Assembly (NCBI RefSeq): GCF_900156175.1
Contig: NZ_FTMV01000002.1
Location: forward strand, 62,001-126,000
Length of the DNA stretch: 64,000 nucleotides
Origin: Janthinobacterium sp. TND4EL3
GTDB taxonomy: Bacteria > Pseudomonadota > Gammaproteobacteria > Burkholderiales > Burkholderiaceae_D
Reading direction: 5' to 3'
The translations under genes were made by a program, and so were the position numbers. Each line of letters starts with the position of its first letter. Positions within the stretch are counted from its first letter, which is position 1. This document shows positions 1-7,830 of the stretch, one piece after another. The notes below the pieces were generated by a model. It did not search any database. It saw nothing but the letters and a program-made list of their open reading frames with translations, and was not told the origin of the DNA.

Positions 1-1001
1 GCACGGGTTCATTCGGTAATGCAGTATTGAAGCGTTTTTTGGATTCGGAAATTTCTGAAATACGGATCTTTAGTCGCGATGAGAAAAAGCAGGATGACAT
101 GCGGAAGAAGTACAATAACCCGAAGTTGAAGTTTTATATCGGTGATGTACGTGATTTTTCGAGTGTCTTGAATGCAACCCGCGGCGTGGATTTCATCTTC
201 CATGCCGCTGCTTTGAAGCAAGTTCCATCGTGCGAGTTCCACCCGATGGAAGCGGTCAAGACCAACATTATCGGTACGGATAATCTGCTTGAAGCGGCAA
301 TCCAGAACAGCGTGCGTCGCGTGGTTTGCCTGAGTACCGACAAGGCGGCTTACCCGATCAATGCCATGGGTATCTCCAAGGCCATGATGGAAAAGGTCAT
401 GGTTGCCAAGTCGCGTAATCTCGACGATGCCAAGACCGTCATTTGCGGTACCCGCTACGGTAACGTGATGGCCTCGCGCGGTTCAGTCATTCCTCTGTTT
501 GTGGACCAGGTATTGGCAGGCAAGCCGATCACAACCACCGACCCAGCAATGACGCGCTTCATGATGACCCTCGAGGATGCGGTGGATCTGGTTCTGTATG
601 CGTTCGAGCACGGCACCAACGGTGATATGTTCGTTCAAAAAGCTCCGGCCGCCACAGTGGAAACGCTCGTTGACGCCTTGCTGTCGATTATGAAAAAGCC
701 GGATCACAAAGTCGATGTGATCGGAACACGCCACGGCGAAAAATTGTACGAAACCTTGCTGAGCCGCGAAGAAATGGCTGCCGCCGAGGACTTGGGCGGC
801 TACTACCGTATTCCGCCTGACTTGCGCGATTTGAACTATGGCAAATTTGTCGAAGAGGGAGAGCAAAAGATTTCCACTTACGACGACTATAACTCGCACA
901 ATACCGAGCGCCTGGACACGGCTGGCATGAAAAAACTGTTGATGAAGCTGGAATTTGTCCAGGCGATCGCGCGCGGCGAGTCACCGGTCGAGGAAGGTTG
1001 A
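1..1001 (+). CDS. fnlA: UDP-GlcNAc 4,6-dehydratase/5-epimerase (FnlA/WbjB/CapE type), 5' end cut
   Basis: This is the first enzyme of UDP-N-acetyl-L-fucosamine synthesis. It dehydrates UDP-GlcNAc at C4/C6 and epimerises C5, in the cytoplasm. The frame is open from base 3 (TGSFGNAV, the end of the Rossmann GGTGSFG loop), so the window removes only about a dozen N-terminal residues; 332 residues are visible. The extended-SDR catalytic region reads STDKA at visible residues 111-115 and INAMGISK just after. Met stands where most SDR enzymes have the catalytic Tyr, which is the known pattern of the CapE/FnlA subfamily. The next two genes are the other two pathway enzymes, 3 bp away and then overlapping, which makes the assignment firm. 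Confidence 0.93.
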   Translation, partial: TGSFGNAVLKRFLDSEISEIRIFSRDEKKQDDMRKKYNNPKLKFYIGDVRDFSSVLNATRGVDFIFHAAALKQVPSCEFHPMEAVKTNIIGTDNLLEAAIQNSVRRVVCLSTDKAAYPINAMGISKAMMEKVMVAKSRNLDDAKTVICGTRYGNVMASRGSVIPLFVDQVLAGKPITTTDPAMTRFMMTLEDAVDLVLYAFEHGTNGDMFVQKAPAATVETLVDALLSIMKKPDHKVDVIGTRHGEKLYETLLSREEMAAAEDLGGYYRIPPDLRDLNYGKFVEEGEQKISTYDDYNSHNTERLDTAGMKKLLMKLEFVQAIARGESPVEEG

Positions 1002-1004
1002 GCG

Positions 1005-2114
1005 ATGAAGGTACTTGTTACTGGAGCGAACGGCTTTATCGGAAAGAATCTGTTGATCCATCTTCGCGAGCGTGGCATTGATAACCTCACGTTCCTGCGC
1101 GGCGATTCGCTCGATGCGCTGGATGCAAAAGTTGCGCAAGCTGAATTCATCTTTCATCTGGCCGGAGTAAATCGCCCAAAGATGGAGTCGGAATTCGAGG
1201 AAGGTAATGCCAACCTTACGCAAGCGCTGTGCGATGCGGTAAAACGCAGTGGCCGTCAGGTGCCGATCATTTATGCTTCGTCCGTTCAAGCCGAGCTGCC
1301 CAACGCCTACGGCGCCAGCAAGCGCGCGGCTGAGGATGCCTTGCGTGCCCTGGCATCCGAAATGGATGTGCCGGTGTATATCTACCGTTTGCCGAACGTC
1401 TTTGGCAAGTGGTGCCGGCCGAATTACAACTCTGCGGTGGCGACCTTCTGCCACAATATCGTCCACGGCTTACCGATCCAGATCAACAATCCGGCGTCCG
1501 AGTTGCGTCTGGTCTATGTTGATGATGTGGTTGCCGACTTCCTGAAAGTGATGGACGCGGCGCCAACCGCCGGCATGCCAGTGGAAGTGCAGCCAGTCTA
1601 TACAACGACCGTCGGCGAGATGGCCGAGCTCTTGCAGGCCTTCAAGGACAGCCGTTCGACCCACGTTACCGAACGAGTGGGCACCGGCTTTACCCGCGCT
1701 CTTTATTCGACCTACATCACGTATTTTGAGCCGGAGATGTTTTCCTATCCGCTCGTCAAACACGAAGACCCCCGCGGCATGTTTGTTGAAATGCTCAAGA
1801 CGCGCGATTCCGGTCAGTTTTCATTCTTTACAGCTCATCCTGGCATTACGCGCGGTGGACATTATCACCATACGAAGACCGAGAAATTCTTGGTTATCAA
1901 AGGCAAGGCGCGATTCTGTTTCCTGCACATCGAGAGTGGCCGCATGCATGAGCTGTGCACCAGTGCCGATGCACCGGAAGTGGTGGAAACGATTCCCGGT
2001 TGGTCGCACGATATCACCAACATTGGTGATGAAGAAATGATTGTGATGTTGTGGGCAAACGAGATATTTGATCGCCAACATCCGGATACCGTTGCATATA
2101 AGGTAACAGCATGA
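1005..2114 (+). CDS. fnlB: bifunctional reductase/epimerase of UDP-L-FucNAc synthesis (FnlB/WbjC/CapF type)
   Basis: The product is a 369-residue two-domain cytoplasmic enzyme. The N-terminal SDR domain has the NAD(P) loop GANGFIG at residues 7-13 and a YxxxK pair at Y102/K106. The C-terminal cupin domain begins near residue 245 and carries the His cluster GGHYHHTKTEK near 283 and a further His in WSHDI near 333, as expected for the zinc site of CapF. In this family the cupin epimerises C3 of the 4-keto sugar and the SDR domain reduces C4. It starts 3 bp after fnlA and overlaps fnlC by 4 bp (ATGA), so the three are translationally coupled. Confidence 0.93.
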   Translation: MKVLVTGANGFIGKNLLIHLRERGIDNLTFLRGDSLDALDAKVAQAEFIFHLAGVNRPKMESEFEEGNANLTQALCDAVKRSGRQVPIIYASSVQAELPNAYGASKRAAEDALRALASEMDVPVYIYRLPNVFGKWCRPNYNSAVATFCHNIVHGLPIQINNPASELRLVYVDDVVADFLKVMDAAPTAGMPVEVQPVYTTTVGEMAELLQAFKDSRSTHVTERVGTGFTRALYSTYITYFEPEMFSYPLVKHEDPRGMFVEMLKTRDSGQFSFFTAHPGITRGGHYHHTKTEKFLVIKGKARFCFLHIESGRMHELCTSADAPEVVETIPGWSHDITNIGDEEMIVMLWANEIFDRQHPDTVAYKVTA

Positions 2115-3241
2115 AAAAATTAAAAGTGATGACCGTGGTTGGTACACGGCCTGAAATCATTCGCCTGTCGCGTGTCATGGCCAAGCTCGACGAGTATTGC
2201 GAGCAAATCATTGTCCACACCGGACAGAATTATGACTACGAGCTCAATGAAATTTTCTTCCACGATCTTGAAGTGCGTAAGCCCGATCATTTCCTGAATG
2301 CCGCGGGCGGTACTGCCGCCGAGACGATCGGCAAGATTATTATCGCCGTGGATGCGGTTCTGGAACAGGTACAGCCTGATGCGATACTCATTCTTGGCGA
2401 TACGAATAGCTGCCTGTCAGCCATTCCGGCGAAGCGACGCAAGATCCCTATCTTCCACATGGAAGCAGGTAACCGTTGTTTTGACCAGCGGGTGCCCGAG
2501 GAAACGAATCGCAGGATTGTCGACCATACAGCAGACATCAACCTGACGTACAGCGATATCGCCCGGGAATACCTGTTGCGCGAAGGATTGCTGCCGGATC
2601 GTATCATCAAGACAGGCAGTCCGATGTACGAAGTTTTGCATCACTACAAGGCGCGAATTGACGAGTCGGATGCGGTCACGCGCCTGGGACTGGTCGAAGG
2701 TGAGTATTTTGTGGTCAGCGCACACCGCGAAGAGAATATCGATTCGCCTGTCAATTTTTCCAAACTGGTCGAGGCATTGAACAACGTTGCCGAAACATAC
2801 GGTTTGCCGGTGATCGTTTCAACGCATCCACGTACCCAAAAGAAAGTCGACGCGCTGGGCGCCACCTTCCATCCGCTGGTGCGTTTGCTCAAGCCACTTG
2901 GTTTCCGGGATTATGTGAAATTGCAGGCGAGCGCCCGGGCGGTGCTGTCTGATAGCGGCACAATTAACGAAGAATCATCGATCTTGAATTTCCCGGCATT
3001 GAACCTGCGCGAAGCGCATGAACGGCCTGAGGGCATGGAAGAGGCTGCAGTCATGATGACCGGTCTGGAATGTGATCGCATACTGCAAGGACTTGCAATT
3101 CTGGCGGATCAGCCGCGCGGTGAGCAGCGCAGCCTTCGCCTAGTTGCCGACTACAGCATGCCCAATGTCTCGGACAAAGTTGTCCGTATCATTCATAGCT
3201 ATACCGACTACGTCAACCGCGTAGTTTGGAAGAAGCAATAG
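2111..3241 (+). CDS. fnlC: UDP-N-acetyl-L-fucosamine synthase, UDP-GlcNAc 2-epimerase fold (FnlC/WbjD/CapG type)
   Basis: This 376-residue enzyme performs the last C2 epimerisation giving UDP-L-FucNAc. Motifs of the UDP-GlcNAc 2-epimerase superfamily are present: GTRPEIIRLS at residues 11-20, HTGQNYDYEL near 36, GDTNSCLSA near 97, HMEAGNRCFDQRVPEE near 116 and DSGTINEESSIL near 280. Length is normal for the family. It overlaps fnlB by 4 bp. A plain WecB-type UDP-GlcNAc 2-epimerase is the alternative from fold alone, but the FnlA-FnlB-FnlC order is diagnostic. Confidence 0.92.
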   Translation: MKKLKVMTVVGTRPEIIRLSRVMAKLDEYCEQIIVHTGQNYDYELNEIFFHDLEVRKPDHFLNAAGGTAAETIGKIIIAVDAVLEQVQPDAILILGDTNSCLSAIPAKRRKIPIFHMEAGNRCFDQRVPEETNRRIVDHTADINLTYSDIAREYLLREGLLPDRIIKTGSPMYEVLHHYKARIDESDAVTRLGLVEGEYFVVSAHREENIDSPVNFSKLVEALNNVAETYGLPVIVSTHPRTQKKVDALGATFHPLVRLLKPLGFRDYVKLQASARAVLSDSGTINEESSILNFPALNLREAHERPEGMEEAAVMMTGLECDRILQGLAILADQPRGEQRSLRLVADYSMPNVSDKVVRIIHSYTDYVNRVVWKKQ

Positions 3242-3251
3242 AGGTAACGAA

Positions 3252-4523
3252 GTGCGCCTACTTGTTGTTACTCAGTACTTTTGGCCGGAGAACTTCCGGA
3301 TCAATGACCTAGTTGCCGAACTGGTTGGGCGCGGCCACCATGTCACGGTTCTGACCGGCCATCCGAACTACCCGGCGGGTGAGTTTTTTAGCGAGTTTTT
3401 GGAAGCGCCAGAAAATTTCAACCAGTATGCCGGTGCGGACGTGGTGCGTGTGCGCCATACTGCGCGCGGCAAGGGGGGCGTGCGGCTGATGCTCAATTAC
3501 TTAACATTCGCCCTGAGCGCGACATGCGGTGGGTTGTGGAAATTGCGGGGACGCGACTTCGATGCTGTTTTTTGCTATGAACCGTCGCCGATCACGGTCG
3601 GCCTTCCCGCTGCGGCATTGCGTGCGGTAAAGAAGGCCCCATTGGCATTCTGGGTGCTCGATTTGTGGCCGGAGACTTTGCATGCGATCGGCGTGGTGAA
3701 GTCACCGGCGATACTTAGTGCTGTTGGCAAGCTGGTATCGTTTATTTATAAGCGCTGTGACCTTATCCTCGCTCAGTCGCGTGCGTTCGTTCCGAATATC
3801 GTGAAATATGCAGGTTCGTCGGCGCGGGTCGAATATTTTCCCAGTTGGGCGGAATCGGTATTCGACATGGCGGGAGTGGCACCTGCGGTCGAAATGCAGA
3901 GTGATACGTCGACGTTTACGGTCATGTTTGCTGGTAATGTAGGCGATGCGCAGGATTTTCCGGCTATTCTCGCCGCAGCGGAAATGCTGAAGGGGAATCG
4001 GGCAATTCGCTGGGTAATCGTGGGTGATGGCCGGCTGAGTGGCTGGCTCGCCGAGCAGGTTGTGGCGCGCGGCTTGTCCGAGTGTTTTATTTTGCTCGGA
4101 CGCTATCCGGTCGAGCGTATGTCCAGCTTTTTCAAGCACGCGGATGCATTACTTGTTTCCCTCAAGGATGAACCGATTTTCTCGATGACGATCCCGGGAA
4201 AATTACAGTCCTACCTGGCTGCCGGCATTCCTTTGCTGGCGATGTTGAATGGGGAAGGCGCAGATGTGGTGAGACAGGCTAGGGCCGGTTTGACTTGCGG
4301 GGCGGGTGACCATGAAGGCCTTGCCAATGCCGTATTGGCAATGGCATCGATGACGCCTTCGGAACGTTCTGCGATGGGAAAAAACGGCCTGGAAGCGAGT
4401 GCCGCCCAATTCAGTCGGGAGGGGTTGATTTCTCAATTGGAGCAATGGCTGGCCGAGATCCAGTCTCATCCAAGTGCAACCCAACAGAGATTAAAAAATG
4501 ATAATGCTTGTTACAGGAAGTAA
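3252..4523 (+). CDS. glycosyltransferase family 4 (WbuB-like, probable L-FucNAc transferase)
   Basis: This 423-residue GT-B enzyme has the N-terminal start LLVVTQYFWPENFRINDL and LTGHPNYPAGEF near residue 37, both typical of WbuB/WbjE-like transferases that follow fnlABC in other species. The donor-binding region PGKLQSYLAAGIPLLA lies near residue 315. The GTG start is supported by GAGGTAAC 5-12 bases upstream and by its place 10 bp after fnlC. Linkage to the UDP-L-FucNAc genes suggests FucNAc is the donor. That specificity is inference; only the GT4 fold is shown by sequence. Its 3' end overlaps the next gene by 26 bp. Confidence 0.82.
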   Translation: MRLLVVTQYFWPENFRINDLVAELVGRGHHVTVLTGHPNYPAGEFFSEFLEAPENFNQYAGADVVRVRHTARGKGGVRLMLNYLTFALSATCGGLWKLRGRDFDAVFCYEPSPITVGLPAAALRAVKKAPLAFWVLDLWPETLHAIGVVKSPAILSAVGKLVSFIYKRCDLILAQSRAFVPNIVKYAGSSARVEYFPSWAESVFDMAGVAPAVEMQSDTSTFTVMFAGNVGDAQDFPAILAAAEMLKGNRAIRWVIVGDGRLSGWLAEQVVARGLSECFILLGRYPVERMSSFFKHADALLVSLKDEPIFSMTIPGKLQSYLAAGIPLLAMLNGEGADVVRQARAGLTCGAGDHEGLANAVLAMASMTPSERSAMGKNGLEASAAQFSREGLISQLEQWLAEIQSHPSATQQRLKNDNACYRK

Positions 4524-5448
4524 TGGTTTTGTGGGCAAGTCGCTTTGCCGCACTTTGCGCGTAGGTGGAAGCACGGTGCGGGCCGCTGTCAGGAAGGCTG
4601 CCGGCGCCGACGAAATCAATGTTGGCGACTTGAATGGCAAGACCGACTGGCGCATTGCGCTGCAGGGATGTGATGTGGTTTTTCACTTGGCCGCGCGCGT
4701 GCACGTCATGTCCGACAGGGATCAAGATCCGCTGCGCGCCTACCGGGATGTGAATGTGGATGGCACGCTCAATCTGGCCAGACAGGCGGTTCAGGCTGGC
4801 GTGCGCCGTTTCGTCTTTGTCAGCAGCGTAAAGGTGAACGGCGAGTCGACCACGACGCAGCCGTTCAGGTCTTCCGATGTGCCGATGCCCTGCGATCCTT
4901 ATGGCCAGTCGAAGATGGAGGCTGAGCAGGCGTTGCAGCAGTTAGGCCGTGAGACCGGATTAGAGGTGGTGATCGTACGACCACCGCTGGTGTATGGTCC
5001 AGGCGTGAAAGCGAATTTCCTGAATCTGATCAAACTGGTGCAAAAAGGTGTCCCGTTGCCATTTGGCAGCATCAGCAACTTCCGCAGCATGGTTGCATTG
5101 GATAATCTGGTCGACTTGCTAATTGTCTGCAGCAAGCATCCTGATGCGCCTGGTAACATTTTCATGGTGTCCGATGGGGCCGATATGGGCATCAAGGAAT
5201 TGGTGACGAAAATTGCCAATGCGATGAACAAACGGCTCTGGTTGGTGCCAGTGCCAGTGGGGCTGATGATCGGCGCCGCAAAATTGCTGGGCAAGCAAGG
5301 TGTTGTAGATCGCTTGTTCGGCTCACTCCAAGTAGATATTGCACATACTCAAGCGACGTTAGCATGGCAACCTGTGGTTACGTCGCAGGCGGCAATCGAC
5401 AAGACCGTCGAGCAGTTTTTTTTGGTGAATGATAGAAAGAAAAAATGA
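4498..5448 (+). CDS. NAD-dependent epimerase/dehydratase (WbjF/WbpV-like SDR)
   Basis: This 316-residue extended SDR has GSNGFVG at residues 7-13, a serine region FVSSVKVNGES near 103 and the YGQSK catalytic motif near residue 138. The neighbour order (FucNAc genes, GT, this SDR, phosphoglycosyl transferase) matches loci in which such an enzyme reduces or epimerises a UDP-4-keto-6-deoxy-GlcNAc to give the first sugar of the repeat unit (UDP-QuiNAc or UDP-D-FucNAc). That role is inferred. ATG codons at 4498 and 4504 are both possible starts. It overlaps the next gene by 4 bp. Confidence 0.75.
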   Translation: MIMLVTGSNGFVGKSLCRTLRVGGSTVRAAVRKAAGADEINVGDLNGKTDWRIALQGCDVVFHLAARVHVMSDRDQDPLRAYRDVNVDGTLNLARQAVQAGVRRFVFVSSVKVNGESTTTQPFRSSDVPMPCDPYGQSKMEAEQALQQLGRETGLEVVIVRPPLVYGPGVKANFLNLIKLVQKGVPLPFGSISNFRSMVALDNLVDLLIVCSKHPDAPGNIFMVSDGADMGIKELVTKIANAMNKRLWLVPVPVGLMIGAAKLLGKQGVVDRLFGSLQVDIAHTQATLAWQPVVTSQAAIDKTVEQFFLVNDRKKK

Positions 5449-6005
5449 AGAGATTATTTGATTTGCTTCTGAGTGTGATTGCGTCGGTGATCTTTTTTAT
5501 TCCGCTTTGCCTGCTTGCCGTGGTGGTCAAGGCCACCTCCAAGGGGCCGGTACTGTACTGGTCGGATCGTGTCGGTCGTGGCAACCGTATTTTTTCCATG
5601 CCTAAGCTGCGTACCATGCGGATCGATACGCCGGTGGTTGCCACTCACTTGTTGACGGATCCAAAAACATTTTTGACGCCTGTCGGCGGCTTTCTGCGCA
5701 AATCCAGCCTTGATGAAATACCGCAGCTTTGGTGCATCATGTGCGGAGACATGAGCATCGTTGGCCCACGGCCGGCGCTGTTCAACCAACAGAATCTGAT
5801 CGACATGCGGACCGAGCAAGGTGTACATCTGATTCGGCCTGGTCTAACCGGTTGGGCACAAATTAATGGTCGCGACGAACTGCCGTTGCCGGAAAAAGTA
5901 AAACTGGATTCGGATTACGTCCAGCGCCAGTCTTTCGGCTTAGACCTGAAGATCATCATGCTGACGGCCCTTAAGGTAGTTCGGCGCGACGGGATCGTAC
6001 ACTAA
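5445..6005 (+). CDS. initiating sugar-phosphate transferase (small monotopic phosphoglycosyl transferase)
   Basis: This 186-residue enzyme transfers a sugar-1-phosphate from a UDP-sugar to undecaprenyl phosphate on the inner face of the membrane, starting repeat-unit assembly. One hydrophobic re-entrant helix at residues 4-31 precedes the catalytic core. SSLDEIPQLW near residue 86 holds the Asp-Glu catalytic dyad; SIVGPRPAL and RPGLTGWAQINGRD follow. It lacks the large N-terminal membrane domain of WcaJ/WbaP, so it belongs to the PglC-sized class. It overlaps the preceding SDR gene by 4 bp, which suggests that enzyme makes its donor. It is the last gene of the polysaccharide locus; no clear terminator follows. 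Confidence 0.88.
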   Translation: MKRLFDLLLSVIASVIFFIPLCLLAVVVKATSKGPVLYWSDRVGRGNRIFSMPKLRTMRIDTPVVATHLLTDPKTFLTPVGGFLRKSSLDEIPQLWCIMCGDMSIVGPRPALFNQQNLIDMRTEQGVHLIRPGLTGWAQINGRDELPLPEKVKLDSDYVQRQSFGLDLKIIMLTALKVVRRDGIVH

Positions 6006-6161
6006 TCATTACAAAGGCTTATGTTGCCGACAGGTACAGGAATTCGCCCAGTGTTGCTTTCAGTCAGCCTTGGGCGAGCAAATGCATCCCGCGTCGTGGA
6101 TCCGGAGCCAGCACAGGCAACGGCTTTGCGTTCACGCATGATTCTTACGTGTTCGGTAGGC

Positions 6162-6186
6162 TGTCCAGTCCTAAAATAGGTTGACA
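6162..6186. repeat. putative IS terminal inverted repeat
   Basis: TGTCCAGTCCTAAAATAGGT followed by TGACA begins with the TG dinucleotide usual for IS3-family ends and lies 14 bp beyond the transposase stop of remnant A. The opposite end of the same element was not found. Confidence 0.4.
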
Positions 6187-6469
6187 GTATTTATTGCTGT
6201 TAGAACGCCCGATGCACCGCATCGGGCGTTTTGTATTGCAGGGCCGCATGCGGCCGTTCCTTGTTGTATATTCGCACCGATTGCGCCACCATTTTGCTCG
6301 CCTGTTTCAGGTTTGCAGGTCGATTCAGCAGGAACTCGACTTTCAGAATGCCGTTGATGCGTTCGGCCAGCGCAATCTGATAACAGTCGTAGCCATCTGT
6401 CATGGAGCAAGTCAATTCGTGACGACGATGAATTTCCTGATAGTAAGTCGAGCAATACTGGATGTCCCG
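6162..6469 (-). pseudogene. IS3-family transposase OrfB, C-terminal fragment (remnant A)
   Basis: The minus strand encodes about the last 90 residues of an IS3-family OrfB, ending at 6200: CSMTDGYDCYQ, then ALAERINGILKVEFLL with the final Glu of the DDE triad, then IYNKERPHAALQYKTPDAVHRAF. The region before RDIQYC, where an intact copy would read HSDRG, is missing. Just outside the stop, TGTCCAGTC at 6162 and AAATAGGTTGACA at 6174-6186 look like the terminal repeat of this element. No N-terminal half of this transposase is seen elsewhere in the window. Confidence 0.75.
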
Positions 6470-6712
6470 GTAATCCCCCATTTTCAGATTGCACTAAAAG
6501 CAGAGGTTAAGCGGCCAAGGCAAGCTTCTGTTTTGGTGTGATACCGGAAAGTGCCACGTTGGGCCGGTCGTGATTGTAAGTCCACAGCTAGCGGGTTGCA
6601 AATCCTGAATCTCATCGAGCGTTTCAAACAGGTGATGGGCCAGTCAGTCGTATCGCATCGTGAGGTTATAGCGCTCGACATAAGCATTCTGCTGCGGCGG
6701 GCCAGGTTGAAT
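6470..6712 (-). pseudogene. IS3-family transposase OrfB, C-terminal fragment of a different element (remnant C)
   Basis: Read on the minus strand with one frameshift, this segment gives IQPGPPQQNAYVERYNLTMRYD, then HHLFETLDEIQD, WTYNH and GITPKQKLALAA with a stop at 6507-6509. This is the conserved C-terminus of IS3-family OrfB proteins of the group with PGxPQQNAYVER. An in-frame stop falls where the family has Trp after MRYD, and the frame is broken after the IQD segment. Its terminal sequence, GGTAATCCCCC on the plus strand at about 6470-6480, abuts remnant A. Confidence 0.65.
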
Positions 6713-7004
6713 TGCGCAGCTCCCTAACTTCACGCTCCGGCGCTTTAAGACGCTCGCTTTCGGCGGTGGCGGTGCCCTGTATCACGCTCTCGTTAGCGGA
6801 CCCAGTGACGCCAAGTTTCGGCGGTACAGCCTATTGTGGCTGCGATGGACATGATGACCACCCACTGCGACTCGTACTCGCTTCCGGCCTCTGGGACTAT
6901 GCGCACGGCGCGCTCCATCACTTCAGAGAAGTATTGAGCTGATTTTTCATGGTGTGGCTCGATTTTCTCAAAGTTTGAGCCTCCTTCAAACCCGGGGCGA
7001 TTCA
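6713..7004 (-). pseudogene. IS3-family OrfA remnant with left terminal repeat (remnant B)
   Basis: The minus strand encodes a decayed IS3 OrfA: an ERAVRIV segment, EYESQWVVIMSIAATIGCTAETWRHWVR, then after a frameshift ESERLKAPEREVRELR. The C-terminal half of OrfA and nearly all of its OrfB are gone; the sequence joins directly to remnant C. The outer end reads TGAATCGCCCCGGGTTT on the minus strand, ending at 7004, which resembles the TGAACCGCCCCGGG-type repeats of IS1222-like elements. It is non-functional. Confidence 0.65.
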
Positions 7005-7040
7005 ATCTCAGCAGTTCGGATAGTTCAGCCGTCCATGCGC

Positions 7041-7148
7041 CTACTCCGTTTTAACTCGGTGTCCATTTTGGCTTCCGTCAAAAGAATAGCGGCCTTTTTT
7101 GAATATGTTGCCAGCATGGTACATACGATGCTGGTACCTCGCTTGCAT
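7041..7148 (-). CDS. small ORF downstream of dgkA (35 aa, unknown)
   Basis: An ATG at 7148 is preceded by GAGGA at ribosome-binding distance and lies 17 bp after the dgkA stop on the same strand. The 35-residue product is basic and hydrophilic (it contains FKKGRYSFDGSQNGHRVKTE) and has no signal peptide or membrane segment. The good ribosome-binding site and natural-looking composition argue for translation. It could equally be the broken end of a gene cut by the adjacent IS remnants. No family was recognised. Confidence 0.3.
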   Translation of the reverse strand: MQARYQHRMYHAGNIFKKGRYSFDGSQNGHRVKTE

Positions 7149-7165
7149 TAGTTCCTCAACACGTT

Positions 7166-7522
7166 TTAGACCGCCACCACGTCGATCAGAAAAGCAATAA
7201 ATACCCCTGCAGCAGTGGCACTAAGGATGAGTACCGAGCCAGCGGCGCAATCCTTGGCGATCTTGATGCTGGGATGCAGGCTCGGATGCAAATGATCGAT
7301 CATTTGTTCTAGGGCCGTGTTGAACAGTTCAGCGCCCAACACCAATCCACAATTGAGTAACAGCAGAGCCCACCAGACCATGGCGGGCTTGTACCAGGCC
7401 AGTACGCTTATCACCATCAGGGTGGCAAGACACTGCAGGCGAAAGCTCGACTCCGTGCGAAAAGCCGCAGCAATGCCTTGTAAGGCAAATCCCATGCGTT
7501 TGAGAAAAGGCTGGTTTTTCAT
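7166..7522 (-). CDS. dgkA: diacylglycerol kinase
   Basis: This 118-residue inner-membrane kinase phosphorylates diacylglycerol to phosphatidic acid, recycling the by-product of periplasmic glucan and lipid A modification. It has an amphipathic N-terminus, three transmembrane helices at about residues 32-50, 53-70 and 93-115, and the family signature ELFNTALEQMIDHL...IKIAKDCAAGSV around residues 64-95, with the catalytic Glu and the AKD motif. Length matches E. coli DgkA (about 122). It is transcribed away from the small exported-protein gene and may be co-transcribed with the small ORF behind it. Confidence 0.93.
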   Translation of the reverse strand: MKNQPFLKRMGFALQGIAAAFRTESSFRLQCLATLMVISVLAWYKPAMVWWALLLLNCGLVLGAELFNTALEQMIDHLHPSLHPSIKIAKDCAAGSVLILSATAAGVFIAFLIDVVAV

Positions 7523-7830
7523 CGCGGCTGAAGCAGTTGTATAAGGCGTTGGATGGGCATAACACGAAAATTCTTATTGACAGTGAGTATGCATAGCGGA
7601 GATATGACTTGGAATGTGATATCTAACTGCTTTAAAAGCAGAATTGAGCCAGTATGCTTAAAACTTGTTTGAAAAAATAAAAGCCCATTTTTCAATCAAA
7701 TGAAAAAGGGCTCTTATTATGAAAGGTGCGCATCACCAATGATGGCACTTTCAGCGCATCAGACTTTTACTTCCAGTCTGAAAATAAACTGGAGTTCGAG
7801 TCTATCTGTCGCTGCCAGGGCAGCTAAGAA
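7523..7830. other. intergenic region (about 308 bp)
   Basis: There is no coding sequence here. It holds the presumed promoter of dgkA (AT-rich, about 7540-7660) and the terminator of the gene at 7831-8082. A weak imperfect hairpin (CTTCCAGTCTGAAAATAAACTGGAG, written in two parts: CTTCCAGTC and AACTGGAG) lies near 7772-7795. Nothing else was seen. Confidence 0.5.
7672..7712 (-). terminator. rho-independent terminator of the small exported-protein gene
   Basis: On the minus strand AGCCCTTTTTCA and TGAAAAATGGGCT form a 12-13 bp stem with one bulge and a loop of six, followed by TTTATTTTTTC. It lies 119 bp past the stop codon at 7831. Confidence 0.75.

Noticed and set aside
6954-7151. 65-codon plus-strand frame beside the IS remnants
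   Set aside because: It overlaps the IS end and the better-supported minus-strand small ORF; no ribosome-binding site.
7750-7800. second hairpin before the small exported-protein terminator
   Set aside because: Imperfect and without a T tract on either strand; kept only as a remark in the intergenic entry.
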